Positions 28,101 through 42,200 of a stretch of 64,000 nucleotides of DNA are shown one piece after another (position 1 is the first letter of the stretch; each line of letters opens with the position of its first letter). This DNA comes from Dromaius novaehollandiae (lineage: Eukaryota; Chordata; Aves; Casuariiformes; Dromaiidae). The stretch is from positions 142,865,017-142,929,016 of the forward strand of contig NC_088099.1 of assembly GCF_036370855.1 (NCBI RefSeq), given 5' to 3'. Position numbers and translations under genes: made by a program. The notes beneath the pieces were generated by a model that was given only the letters and a program-made list of their open reading frames with translations, had not been told where the DNA came from and made no database searches.

Positions 28101-29661
28101 CTGAGTTAGCACGAGGGCATATTGCTTTCCTTTAAAATGTTCTATATTTTTAGAGGAAATAGAAGGGGAAAATGTGTCAAAGATGTAAAAGGCAGAAATC
28201 AGAGAAGACTGTTGAATTTCTCAAACGGCTCTTTGCAGCCTGACTGTCTGATCAAGGAAACAAAGAACAGTCTGTACAGCAATAAGAGGAAAACCAAAGT
28301 AAGCTGCAGTAGAAAACCAAAGCAAGACTGCTCAGGAAAATTTATTACAGGTTTAATATATTTAATTTTCTTCCACAAAAAAATCCTTTAGAAGACCGTA
28401 AAAATCAAAGAGATCACAGTCTTGATCCCTTTTAATATCTTTTAATTTATATATTTTATTTAAATAGCATGTTTAACTTTTTAAAATACCCTGAACCCTC
28501 TCTCCCTGTATTTTGTTGTTTTACTAGCACAGATATATAAACAATCTGCCAGTAGCTTCTAAATAAACATGATAACCATGGCGTTAGAGTCAGAATATTA
28601 CTTTGCAGGTACACATGTTATCATCTGAATCTTAAATAGCTGTGAGGCAGACTTCTTTTTTCAGACTGTAAAACTTACTAAAGTATTCTTTCTCCTTCAG
28701 GCTGTAGGACTCACTACAGTATTATATCTGCCTTTGAAAAAATCTTAGAAGTTTAAGTCACATCTGTATTCTGCTTTTTGATATTCCATACCTCCAGGTG
28801 AAAGTCAAGTCATGCCAACAGTTCACAAGTCCATGGAAAAGAGTTGAATATGTAAATGATAGCCAAAAAGAAAAGGCAGAGCTAAGAGCATAATAATGAA
28901 GTTCGTCAAAGACCAGCGGCTCTTAAATGCCGTGAAAGCATACGATAACCCTTCGGAGGTCTGTCTGAAGAAGAAACACCCTGCGTCCGTATGTAGGAGG
29001 ATGGCAGCTTTGAGTGCCAGACAAAAATCATCAAATTAAATACTCAGTTGTGTTATTCTTCTGAATAACCACACAGAAGTTATTAATGTTGCTATAGGAA
29101 ATACTGTACAAACGCATGGTACAAACCACAGGAGAGAGGATTATACTACTCCTCACTACTCTTTCTACTACTCGTATTAGTTAAGCTTTCTATCCAGGTA
29201 AAACTTTAACGTTATTACCAAGAAGGCAAGAACAGGACATACGACATGTATCAAAGAGGTCCTCTGGTAGAAACAGCTTTTATAAACTGCTGGAACTTTT
29301 AGGCAGATCTTTTATTTTCTGTGTAAGTACTTCAGTTGATTTACAGTTGTATTTCTCTACAGCTGTTACTTTTACAATAAGAAGTGAAGCATTGAATACC
29401 TTAAACTAAATACCACTCACAACTTGTCAGACTAAGGTAGATGAACTTTTGTAGAACTATTTGGGAGAACTGAATGCGTCACTGATAAAGGATAACTCAG
29501 GATAAAAGATCAGACATATCCATAATGTAAACATTATGGTGAAAAGTCCGTACTGAGACCTGTTTCTACTTGATGGAAAATTTGACTCTAAATGACTGTG
29601 ATATGTACTTCTGCAAAACTCGCTGTCTTCCAAGCGCAGCCGCTGCACTCCTAGCTGCAGG

Positions 29662-29745
29662 CACAGAAACATTTGGGTTGGAAGGGATGTCTGGAGTTCC
29701 TCTGGTCCAACCCCCTGCTCAAAGCAGGTCTGGTTAGGGAAGGTT
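29662..29745 (-). repeat. CR1 LINE fragment (3' end)
   Basis: Contains 'cagaaacatttgggttggaa', 'gggatgtctggagttcctct' and 'ggtccaaccccctgctcaaa', the CR1 3' terminal region on the reverse strand, cut off after about 85 bp. Confidence 0.85.
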
Positions 29746-32700
29746 GATGGAGAACTTACATCTGCAGTAGAATGTGAAAATTACTTCTGTCCAGTCACAA
29801 TTTAGATTCTTGAAGAAGATGGTGATTATAGGGATCAGACTAAATATACAGCGCAGGCCTCCAGTGAATTAAAATGTGTAAGGAGGGAGTTTGGATTCCA
29901 GGGAAACATTAGTTGATTAGACTGGTTGTAATTAGTCAATGGTAGAAAAATTGGCTGCCTGAATCCTCAATGAATAGAACAGCCGTTTCTACTGAATTGA
30001 AAAATTATCTTAAGTCCTGTGCCAGTAAGTAATTAGAATATGGTATTCACAATACTCTTATTCATGCAGGGAAGTAGCTTCTTCAACAGAGGGAACAGTC
30101 TTGTTTCTTCTATACCATTCATCTGCCATAGATCTGTCCTTCGAATTTTGGAAAATGGTACCCTGAGTTAGTGAAAATGCTGAGATTAAAGGAATGGACT
30201 TGTTTAAATGTTTATTTTTATTTGTATCCAGCATGCTCTTTGAAAAGGAGTTGCTGAAGAGAGTCAATGCAACAATACACGGTAGTCTGAGAAAGGACTG
30301 CCTACCTCCTCTGGGTGTCTTAAAGAAACTTTCAGACTTTCATAGTAGCCATAGCTGACACACAGCAGACTGTGGATGCAAAAGAACCAGGTCGCAGATA
30401 CAAATTAGTTGGTCCGGGACACTCAACAAAGGTGTATAAAACTTTCTGTCTGACAGGAGAGAAGGAATTCCTGGCAATAGCAGAGCTCATGCATGGTCAC
30501 CAAGCCTCAGCCTACTGGGGAGGTCAGCAGTGCTGCCTGGAGACCACAGCTCCATGGTGGGACTGGGCATCTTATGGCCACACTGTCCCTGCAGGCAGCC
30601 TGAGCTCTGTGTCAAAATGCCCTGGCTGCAGGCAATGCTGCGGGCCTCCTGGGCAGGCCCTGCCTAGTCTGTTCAGTGATGGACACACACTGTCGCCAAA
30701 AGGGCAATAGATTTACAGAGGCTGCTGAGTTAGGCACAGTGACAGGTATTTTCACCCTGTGCATATCACTTGGGTCATCCAATGGTTAGCCCTAAGGATA
30801 CTTCAACAGATAAACTCTTGCATTAAAATTATTATATGTGTAAAAATACAGATTTTGTTTGTCTTGCCTCTTAATCTGACTAGTGTAATGTAGCTGGAAA
30901 TAGTTGAGCACACTACTGAATCACTGTCTCACATGGAGACGAAATTGTATTCTGGCCAGACCAGTGAAAGACCTATGAGACTACTGTGAACAAAAGCACC
31001 TTTTGAAGTACTGCTTTGATTTTTTTTTTTTTTCCTATAGATGCTCATCTAACTATGCATTTGTGAGGCACAATTTTATTTCTAGTATGACTTCCTTACT
31101 TCTGTCCTTACAACTTTGCTGTAATTACAGCACATCTTGATTGATTAAAACGTTCCATTGTATAAATGAAGTTAACAATTTTCCACTGGCAGGTAGAGAA
31201 ACTTTCTGTATGTGTGCCATAAATATAGGTACTGCTGTTGAGGTTATATTAATTTAAAAGTTAAAGTCCTCCCTCGTTTTTATTGTCTCTCCTTTCTTGT
31301 TCTTTTTCTACTGTCTTGGTGACTTTCCTTTTCTCTTCCAAGGGAACTTCATCCTGATTTTTAGCTTCTCTCACAGTATCCATTCTCAGGATGATCTTGT
31401 CTATTACAATCACGTTAGGAAAACTAGCTTGCACTAATTTCCATTTCAAGTCCTGACGTGCACCAGTCCAATACATTTACATCTCATCTGCTCGTTACTA
31501 TCTCATAAGTTTCTCCATGATATCCCTTTAGATTTTACAGAATGAAATACACTTTTGGCTGTGAGCCATTTAATGATGGCTGATTGATTGGTGTAGGTTT
31601 AAAGATAAGTGGTTTTGCTTTACTTCAAGTCTTTCTTACTAGCTAAAGTAATGAAACTACTTTAGATTTAGTTTTGATGAACAGAGTTGAAATACAGGCA
31701 GTAAGCATAATGAAGAATTCAGATATAAATGTCATGGCATGTTTTTAATCTTTTAATTATACTTTATGGCTCAAACACTCTTTAATAGGAAGTAAAATCT
31801 GGTTAATATACAGAAGCAGATTTGATAGATGTACATCAGAAACATACTCTTATTTCTACTTCTAGAGATAAAAAGTAGACAGCTCATGAAGGTGTGGTAT
31901 AGGTAGCCCAACTTCTTTAATTTTTAAAAATTATTTCTAAATGTTTTAGTTTTTTTTTTTTAAAAAAAGAGGTTAAGTAGAATAAGGAACGAAAATAAGA
32001 GTGAAAGAATAAGTGCAAAAAAGGTAAGACAGGAAATAACATTTATTCCTGTGAGACTCTAAAATATCTTTGGTGCCAGCCAATTTTTGCAAATACCAGA
32101 GATTAATATTGGCAAAGATCTTGACCAGTGAACACAACCAAACAGAAAGTGGTCAGACATCTTCAATGACCTATTCAGCACAGCAGCCAGCATCAACCGA
32201 GGGATGCAGCAGTTCTCCTTTGATGTGTAGCGTTCTGAAATCATGCATTGAGAATGGGTGGTCAGACTTCAAAGCGAAACGTGATTCCTTCTCCTATTCA
32301 GCTATTGCATTTTTCAGTGCTGTTTAGAATGTTAAACTTATTGTTAAGAAGTTCAGTATTTAAATTAAAATAATTTTATGATTTAGCTCCTGAAATTCAA
32401 CTAAAAAGAAACCTGGCTTTAAAGCATAAATTTTATATAAATACGTATTCTATATACAGTGAAGAAAAAGGACCTACAGTTCTCTGTAAATCAGATGAAT
32501 AATTGTCGAAAGAAAAAAAAAGAATGTTTTAGCTCTTTAGTGTTCCATATCTGAATTGGTTCTTTGGATGCTTCAAAAAGTAAAAGGATTTAAAGAGATT
32601 TTAAATACTGCAGATATTTTTCTTATAATCTGCTAATACCACCTTTCAAGTTTTACAAATAAAGACAGAACAACAAACCTTTTCCCAGTGTCCTTGTTTA

Positions 32701-33974
32701 GTTTCTGTAAACTTGAACTATTTTTTCCAAATATTTGCATAGCTTTATTTTGTACTCTAGGTAAACTTTATCCCAATTTTCTCTAAAAAGATTAGCAAAA
32801 TAGAACAGCAAAATAGAGTATACGCAAACTATCCCATAAAACTACTGTATTGGTAATTTCTGGCACTATTTATATCATAGATCAAATATAGCATATTATA
32901 TCTTGGCCACTGAAACATTTTATATGTGACTTGAAAACCAAATATAATACATATTTTGAAGTGATTTACAACAGAGATACATTAAGAGAAAGAAGAGAAG
33001 TAAAAGACCATTTGGCGCACACATTTTAGGGCTTGAAGAAGCTGTTAGTATCCTCTATTTTAGCTTCTTGCAACGGTGGAGAACTAGACCAACAATTGCT
33101 GTAACAACATTTTAAATTGTTGGAATTATAGTACATCTTTTAGAAAGATATCCAGTCTTGATTAAATGATGCAGGTTGATGGAGATGTTCCGATATGCTT
33201 GCAGTTTTTAAAAAGCCCATTTAATGTGAGTATCTATCTTCAGTTTTAACCACTGGATTGCAGTAACTTGTGTGATAAAACAGATGAAAGCAAATACCCT
33301 AAATCACCTTTTGTTAGAAGAACAATGTTAGTAAGCTTCTTTATAGTCCATCACTGTAAGGCAATCTTCCATACCCTGATTCATCCTTACGCCTCTTTTC
33401 TTAACTTTTCCAATTCTTCTTCCCCATCATCATTTTTGTGGACATTTCAACAACTACTTTACTTTCTAAATACTACTTGGTATTTCCAGGTTAAAACAGG
33501 CAGAGATCACAGACAATCTGTTAACTATGATGTTTACTTTGGGAATTCACATCCTGTCAGCTATTTATGGTACAGCTATACTGGAACATGAGTGCTACAA
33601 TCTAATTCACCACTGAAATATTCCATTTTAAAAGAGTGTTCTGACAACCATTTAGTTGATATTTTACAGTTCTTTGAAAATAGAGTAATTTTTAAGTATC
33701 ATCTCTGTAACTTCAAGTTCTCTTTGTACTCATTTTCTATAGCAGTTTTCTATAGCAATTACAAGAAGCATAACCTTTTCTGAATTACCTAAAAAAGTAA
33801 ATAATAAATAAATTTTAAAAGTACTTTAAGAGAGTTTACCAAGATCATATTGTGGAAATATATATTCTCCATAAGCTAAAGGAGGTCTTTAACTAGAGGG
33901 CATGTAAGAAAGAATGCTCTAAATGTCAGGATGAAAGAACTAGCGCAGTTTCTTGCTCTTTCATAAACTCTTCA

Positions 33975-34130
33975 TGTGCATTTGGACAATTCACACCATT
34001 TTTCTCTGTCTCACTTCCTCGCTTATACAAGAGGGATAAAAGCATTGAAGTATTTATTACCTCAGACAGCTGTAAGTAGAAATACATTGAAAAGTCTTAG
34101 GTGTAAAAACACGATAGTGGTAGAGCAATA
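33975..34130 (+). repeat. MIR-type SINE relic
   Basis: Successive blocks match MIR in forward order: 'tttggacaattcacaccatt', 'tctctgtctcacttcctcgc', 'ttatacaagagggataaaag', 'ttattacctcagacagctgt', then 'ttgaaaagtcttaggtgtaa'. The order and spacing are right but identity is low, as expected for a relic older than birds. Confidence 0.6.
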
Positions 34131-34985
34131 AACATGCTAAATCTAGTTAGTAAGAAATACCAACTCAGAAGCTCTTACTATACAACAGTATATTTTATTA
34201 CTAACAAAGACAATAATAACAAAACTATTGAAAGTGTGTATAAAGTCTTCCGTTTACAAATATGACTACAAGAGTGAAGGGTATTTAGTATGCATTTTCA
34301 CAGAAGATATTTCAGATTTTTTTCATTGTCCTTTTCAGCAGCAAGAATACTATATATATTTTTAAAGGGGAAACTATAAAAGAAATGGCACATCCTATTT
34401 AAGGCAATAAATTACAAATGTTAAAATGCAGAAGACAATATAAGGTGAATACATTCAATTTTTAATACATGATTGATAAAACTTTGGTTTATCAGAATTG
34501 TATTTCCTATTGAATCAGCATTTACATGACCTTTGCATTATGCAATTTTGCTTGACTGTTCAAAGCATCACCATGAAAGCTGTACAAACTGGAATGGAAT
34601 AATTTCTCTGCCTAATATCGAAATGAATGTATCAATTTAAGAGCCATATTATTATCAGTAACAAATACGCAAGATGCTGAACAGTCTTACAAAATGCACT
34701 TTTAGAGTTAGACAAACAGCAAAATCCTGGCTCCGAATTAACTCAGTGAATCACAGCACCTTCAGTGGAGCCAGGATTTCTTAAGATTCAAACCATGAAA
34801 CTCTTATCCATGTCGGATAAGTAGCACTTGCTCTTGAAAACCACCCTCTCAATAAAAAGGCTACCTGTATTAAGGATTTTTCAATTTAAAGAAAATATAT
34901 TGCTATAGCATATAGAAAATTAAACTTTGTAGAAAAAGCATTAAGGTCTTGTTTTAAGTAAAAATATTATTGAACAAGCCTACAT

Positions 34986-36074
34986 ATTAACTCAAACATT
35001 TATTTTCTGCAAGGTATTTTTCCACAGAATTTTTAAAAAATTCAAGTCAGTTGCATAGAAACAAAGGGAAACAAATACACTTTCATTGCAGCTCAGTAGA
35101 AAAATGTATACTTCTGATTCTGTCCTCATGTCTTTAGGTATCTGCTGTATTTTCTTGTCTGGAATGATGCCCTGGAACACCACACCAGGACAGGCTCGAG
35201 GAAGCATTTTTTGGAAGCACTGCTGCATCTACTGTACCATCCCTGTAACAGGATGCACAGGTGTCTTATACCAGTCTTGCCCCTGATGTGCGGTGTATAG
35301 TGTACATTATGTACAAAGGTATTTTCTGTTTTACTCTGAACTAAATTATGTTGCTGGATCATCACAAGACTGTTGACTTTAGTAGTATCTCCTGGAAGCA
35401 CATTACCAAGTTTGTACAATACACACAAAACAGTAGTTCTAAATATTGATCTCATGCAGTCAGTTATTTACATAATTCATTTCTATATACAAAATAAATC
35501 ACTAAAATTCCAGATTCCCTTTCATAGTCAGTGTAGAAACTACCATAAAAACAGTGCTACAATTGATATCTCATGATACATACTTTAAAAAGTATTTATA
35601 CCTTTGTATCTCAATTTTAAGTGATACAGTCTTTTAAGATAGAGTTAAAAGAAAAAGAATTGTTAACAAGAAGATCTGAAAAATATCGAAGATGCAGATG
35701 GAACTTTTATGCCTTGAAAAGTAACACTGCTTTCCATGCATTATTTTAATGCAAGTTATTACAAAGTGTTCTTAATATTGAGAATAATATTTGTTTCTCT
35801 CATCTCTTTCTTTTAAATTACTGCCAGTCAATCCAGCTGTGTCCTGTAGAACTTCAGTTTCCATTATTCCTGGATGGGATTAAATGTAGAACATTATTGC
35901 TAGCTGTCCCCACTACAAAACTTACATTTCTATAAGTGCAAAACAAGGTACGTGTCTGTGGTTTGTTTCTTTTTTTTTTTTTAATAAGGCACAGAGTATC
36001 AATTATTTCCAGTGTAACACAGGATCCTTATCAATTTTATAAACTGAAAATGTTCATATGAAAATTTCCATCTC
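34986..36074 (-). other. FZD6: FZD6 3' UTR
   Basis: From the TGA at 36075 to the first minus-strand AATAAA at 35004 is about 1.07 kb, close to what is usual for FZD6. It is AT-rich, with several TGTA-containing stretches around 35280-35420. No repeat recognised. Confidence 0.65.
34999..35004 (-). terminator. FZD6: Poly(A) signal AATAAA, FZD6
   Basis: First AATAAA on the minus strand after the FZD6 stop codon. It is followed by a GT-rich stretch (TGTTTGAG, TATGTAGGCTTG), as expected of a downstream element. A second AATAAA lies at 34199-34194 and could extend the UTR. Confidence 0.6.
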
Positions 36075-36231
36075 TCAGGGGTTTAAACTGTTTCCAGAAT
36101 CCAACTCTTTTCTGGTGTCTGAAGCTGAGTAGACAAGTAGTGACATGGAACCAGACTGTGAGACATCAGGTATTTGGGAACTGCTGCTTTGTAATGGAGG
36201 AGATTCAATAAAATCATTTTTAGGAGTTATC
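36075..36231 (-). CDS. FZD6: FZD6 coding exon 6 (terminal)
   Basis: After acceptor ACTTACAG it codes [19 protein letters not shown] through [10 protein letters not shown], then TGA at 36077-36075. The tail is Ser-rich; [13 protein letters not shown] parallels human SLLVHPVSGVRKE. Confidence 0.95.
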
Positions 36232-39200
36232 CTGTAAGTAATTAAAAATAGAACACAGGAAGTCAGTTTTAAGCACAATGTATTAGAGTGAAAGACAAAT
36301 ACATTTATAGCAACAAAATGATAATATATCTTCAACTATATTCTTTTCAATGCAGTTCTGTATAATCTTTTTCAAGCTTAGGAGTCACCACTGTTCTTTT
36401 TCAGACTGGTCACCTCCTAGAATGGTTGCATCGCAGCCATAGATTTCTCTATGCCACTGGATGGCATGTTTTTCTGAGCTTTGTAGCACTGTACCTTAAA
36501 TCTATCTCAAAGATCAAGGAACACAAACACATCCTAAAAGCTAAAGCTCCAGCACTTGACACTGAAAAAAAATCCTAAAGAATGAGCCCACGTGCTAAAG
36601 CTACATGATTTGTGAGGCCATATAGAAAAAAATTGTAAGAATTACAGCATTCTCTTTTGACAGCTACTGAGGCTTAATTGTGTACTGATTCTTCAGATAA
36701 AGAAGAAACAGAAAATACACAAAAGCAGTGATAATATAAGCAAGCACCACAAAGATTAAGTTAAGGAGTCTTACCTTCCTTCACGTATTCTCTTCATACT
36801 CTCAGACAAGCTACTCATATCACATATATTATCTGCTTTGCCTCTTTTTTCCACCTGATCCACAGTCAGTTTAGAACTAGATAACATTTGATCTCCACAC
36901 AAATCTTCACCTTCCTTGACTTTTTGGGTTGATGTTCCATCTGCCTCCATCTCTTTCTCAGATGTTTCTGGAGATGTTTTAATTTCTGTAACAGTTTCCT
37001 GGCTTAAATAATCATGACTAGTGATTGCTACTGCAGAAGTTCCATGATTTGTTGTGCCACCCGTACTAGTCCCCATTGACTTAGAAATAACTTTCAGTCT
37101 GTGCGAACTGGATTTGTAGTGCTTCTTTTTATGCTTAACTTTGGAATTGTGCCTCAAGAAAAATTCACATGATTCTTGCAGTACTCTTCGACTCTCACTT
37201 ATTGGACTGAAAGAAAATACAAATGTGTGACTAAATGAACAGGATAACTTCAGATAATGTAATACAGTTTCTTATACCAAAAATGTATAAGAATAGCAAC
37301 CAATGATGTAATCTGAGTTGGATGTAATGAACATGAGGAAAACAATTACATGTGAAAAGAGGGGGAAAGACTCTGATTGTAATGGCTCCAAAGTTATGAT
37401 GTCTGTGGAACAATTGAAGCCAATTTCTACATTTCTTACTTCAGCAAGCAGGTCCAATGACTTCAGTGGTTTAATCATCTAAGAGAGGATAGTAGGATTA
37501 GCTTATAAGCAACTGTATTACTAAATTAAATGTATGTAATGTTTTTATTAATAAACATTATGCATAAACATGTTATTAATAAACATTAATTTATAAGCAG
37601 TAATCTAAAAAGAAATAATCAAGGAATAAAGAAGAAAGAAAAGAATGGCAACTACAAGAAATCAAGACTATATTTATAATCTGTTTATATCCAGACATAT
37701 AAGTTTACTAAAAATCAGTAATAAAACTGAATTACTCTGTCTCAGAAAAAAAGTAAGGAGCTGTAGTCTAATACAGTAAAAGTGAAACTAAGTAGGGGAC
37801 AATCAGAATAATTTTAAAATAATACAAGCATGGCAGACAAGAGCAGCACAGGACATGCTATTATTGCGTGACAGTAAACATAGCTAAGCACAGTGCCAAC
37901 TGAAGAAGTCAAAACACTTGAAAGGACCTAAGTTGATGGCTGCAGTCATCTTCCCTGATTTGAATGGAAATCAGAAACCTATCAGTCAGTACTAAACACA
38001 ACAGCGTGTCTTCTGTTCTATGAAGAGAACAAGTCATTAGAGGAATGTATTTTCTATCTTCTGAAAAGGCGGTCAAAAACTCATTGCCTATGTAAAATTT
38101 CCATAGACTCCAGTGGAATTTTGTCTATGCCCCTATGCAGCATTTAAACTCCAAAAAGGAAAGAATGCAAAGGCAAGACTTCAATTACCTGAACTATATT
38201 TAAGGAAAATGTCTTACAGCCAACATATTTTAAAGTAAACACTTTAAAAGCCAGGAATAAAAAAAAAAAAATTGTCCTTACTCTCTTTTGCGGTTTCTGT
38301 TGAAGAAATTGGCCCATTCAGAACAGGTCTTTTTACTTCCCACCCAAAAGACTGGAGATATGCCAACAATTAATGTCAGTAGATATTTCATCAGAAACAA
38401 AAATATTTCTGGTCTTGCTAATGCCTTTGCCTAGAAGATAATAAAGTTTAATAAATACACAGAAGAAAACATACTTGTTCATTTATGTTTTAAGTGCAGA
38501 AAACAAACAAATTATGTGAAAGATGTACTTTCTCCTTATGGCAGATATTCTTTGCTCAGGCTTGTACTGTAGACAAATGTAAGACATGTAGAGTCAAGTC
38601 AGGCCTTAATAAATGTCTGCTTGCAGGCTATAACTGAGGACACAGAGAGGAGATTGGTTAGAAGGAAATATTTTTATTTTAAATTGGAGGGAAAGATAAT
38701 TTTAGAGGTAATAGTATTAGTAAGCATGCTCATCAGTGACAGTTGGTATGTAGGAGCTTCATCCTTTCAACTTAAAAGAAACAATAAGGGGATGAGTTGG
38801 AGTTAATCAGATTAGACAGCATCTTCAGGGAGCCGCAGGGAACTACATAGCTGTTTTCTGCTGTTTATTGCAAAATTAATCCACCTCTTTGCAGAACAAG
38901 ATCATAGGAGCTAAGACATTTAACTCTGTAAGAGATTATCATCTTCTCCTCCCATGCTGCAAATTTAATTTATATTATCTGGCTTATCTGCCAATTCCAT
39001 CTATGAAAGTCACTATTTTTGGTAGCTAGGTAACATTAGTTATGTAAATTGAAGTTTCTTTTTATTTGGTTTTGACCTGATCAATGTAAAAAAGAAGTCT
39101 GCAAGCCAGCTCAAGTGAGCCAAGGCCGAGAGTGCAACTTTAAGCTACTCTGAGGTTTGTAAATGCTGTTTATTATAGGGACAGATCCAATTAAGCATGC

Positions 39201-42200
39201 TTTTGTGTAACATTCCCTGCTGCTACTTACTCTTTCCAATAGATTAATTAAAGGATGAGAATACATGTTCTTCATGCCTTATTATCCTAAGCTGCTATAT
39301 TTAAGCACTACAAGACAAGCTTTTAAAAAAAGAATAAAAATCTTGTTTTCAGCCTTGTTTATTTTTGGCCATTTATGTTGTATGGAGCTCAGTTCAAAAC
39401 TCACTGAAGACAGTGCACTTGTTAAGAACATTAATGGAAGCAACAACAACCAAGAAGTCTGTGAGTTGTGGTATTCTTAGCTTATACTGATTTCAACACA
39501 GAGGATATAAAGGATGTTTAAGAATGTGGAAGGATCAAGCCTTATGCCACAATGCTGTGTTTATATTCCTCTTTTTAATGGTAGTTTATTGCAGTAAAAA
39601 CACAGATAAGTGCAAAGCAATGAAAGATGACATGAGAAACCTACAGTTCTCTTACTGATAGTTTCTTCTTTAATATTGTGCTTAAATGGGAGGCACAAAC
39701 CACAAATCACTTGTGATTACAGGGAGTTTTATATATTTATAAAAAAATAACTTAATCCATAGAGAGTGCTGAACATGTACAGTATTACTTTAAAAGCCTT
39801 TCTAAGGAAGGGGTTTTTTTTAACAGTTAAGTAAGAACATCTCAGCAATTTAAAGTTTATTTTAATTTTTTTTGATGATTTCTTTACATTACTGAAAATC
39901 AGCCTGCAAATGACAACTATCATGCAAAAAGTATCCTAGAAATTTGTTTTGTCTTGCACTTCTCAGGAAAAAAGAGACAAAAGTGATTTTAAATCTGTGG
40001 TTATAAGCAACATTTTAAATCCAATTTAGACTCAATTTTCAAGAATCTATTTTTCAATTTCAACTGAAATTGAAGCAAATTCTCCTTCGGTGCTGAGATA
40101 CCGAGCTACACAACCAGGCAAGAAAGTACAGAGCAACTTTCTTTAGCAGTAGATACTGTGTGGAAAGATATACACATATACACAACCACTTTTATCATGA
40201 AGTTCAAATATTTTAAGGATTACATAATCCTTTTAGAGCTGTGAGTTGGAATTTAATTGCTGAGGGTTATCAACTTGATCAGTGAAAAATTTCAAAACAG
40301 AAGCATGATATCACCAATTTGGCTTAAAAACAACTCATCATTGCATGTTTTCAAATTGATTACTTAACCTGAAAATAACCTACTAAACTGCACTTCCATA
40401 TAGTGATGCATAAGGATTCTATTTATTTAACCTTGCAGTATTAATGATGAAGAAAACTGCTACTTGCCTGATAGGGACAAGGAATATGGTACTGGTTACA
40501 GTGGTCGAAGACCCAAGTTGTTTCCCAGATTTTCCGATTCACCAGTTCATAGACATAACATCCAAGAAGTGCCACAAGTGGCACCAAGTATAAACCACTA
40601 AAAACTCCAATTCGGATCATGAATTTCTTTAGCTTCTCTTGGTTCCTGCCATCATGCTGTATGACTTGCCGCACATGATTTAAAGAGATAATACCAGCTA
40701 AAAGAAGAGAGAGACCAACAAAAACACAAAGGCACAATGGCAAAAGCACAAAGTACAGAGATGCATCCAGATCATAGAGCCCCACAAAACAAACTCCACT
40801 AATATTGTCCCCTTCAACTTTGTTCATTGCAAGAAGCATAATGGTTAGAAAACCAGGTATCCCCCACGCAGCTGTGTGGAACCACATGGCCTTCTGTGCA
40901 ATAGCTTCACAACTCCATTTTCTTCCTGCTGCAAGGAACCAAGTGATCGTAAGAATCACCCACCATATAGTTCCTGCCAGAGTGAAAAAATACAAAACCA
41001 TGAAGAGGACAGTACAGGCTTTGTTTTGAGAGCCAAGAACCACCGTTTCACCAATTTCTAACTTATCATCTGCCTTGTTACAGGCAGTTCTATTTCCAAG
41101 TAAAAATCCAATGAAGTACATAAGAGACACTATGCTGTAACAGACTGAATAATATATGATTGGTCTCTCTGGGTATCTGAATCTTTTAACATCAATCAGA
41201 AAAGTCAGGAACGTGAAAAGAGTAGCACAAAGACAAAAAATTGAAACTATTCCAATGAAGCTTTTTGCAACATCCAATTCATAATTTTTGAAGTACATAT
41301 TGGGACATGGGGGTGCACACTGATCAATTCCTAGAAACTTGTAGCCTTGTCCATTGGAAGTATGTAGGTGTCGTGGACACCAGAATCCATAATCCCTTCG
41401 GGTCTGTCCTGGGGTCTTCTGAGTTCCATGTACATTTGCGGTTACAGCGGCAGTGGCAGGAGCAGTCTCGTCACAATTGACCAGTCTACATAAATTAACG
41501 AAATAGAAAAATATCTTAATGCCCCTCATTATCAACTATAATTTATGATTATTCTTTATAAATATGAAAAAATCTGCTTCTAAGCACTGTTACATTTTAT
41601 AGATAATGCAAAATATGACTTGTGAGAATAAAATCAGGTGGCGTGTTAAAAATAGTAGTCTTAAGATTTTATTTTCAGTTTAAAAGAACATTCAAATACA
41701 GCTATTTAATACAGCTCTCTATCTGTTGATTTATGAGTTATGAAGCACTTCCTACCCAAACTGCAATTGTTTTTTATGGTTTCAATCCACACCAAAATTT
41801 TACATATGTATATAAAAATATTTACAGTAGATTTTCTATCTAGGTAACAGTATACTGTTGGAGGCACATTGCAAATGATCTGGTCAAAACACAAGTTTCC
41901 ATCAAGAAAAGGAATGAAGGCTGGCAGTATCTAGGATTTACTGATGACTAGTATATGATGCTATGGAATTAATATGACTTTTTGTGTTACTATAATATTA
42001 CATTGCTGATGTCAGTATTACAGAAACTACCTAACTGAAAAAGACAAGCAAAAGAGATAGGTGTAGCATAAACCGATCAGTATTTTAGCAAATTTTTATA
42101 GCTCCATAATGCTCATTTAAAAATTGCTCAAGACTCAGTTGCTCAAGGGTTGAATTGAACAAAATAGGTGAGCTATGTCTATGATTAATATTCTAGGATT

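Larger units (their letters stand above)
25131..34985. other. Intergenic region between CTHRC1 and FZD6
   Basis: About 9.9 kb of mostly AT-rich DNA. I recognise a CR1 scrap at 29662-29745 and a MIR relic at 33975-34130. Between about 25.98 and 27.48 kb several minus-strand ORFs lie near one another without recognisable family (see findings). A 112-codon plus-strand ORF at 30372-30710 lies in locally GC-richer DNA but resembles no family I know. No tRNA, rRNA or miRNA hairpin was recognised. Confidence 0.7.

Noticed and set aside
30372-30710. A 112-codon plus-strand ORF in the intergenic region
   Set aside because: Its Gly/Cys/Pro-rich translation matches nothing I know. Single ORFs of this length are expected by chance in 64 kb.
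40463-40464. GT four bases inside FZD6 intron 3 as the true donor
   Set aside because: Joining there shifts the frame in exon 4 and destroys the conserved TM7 and KTxxxW sequence; the GC donor keeps both.
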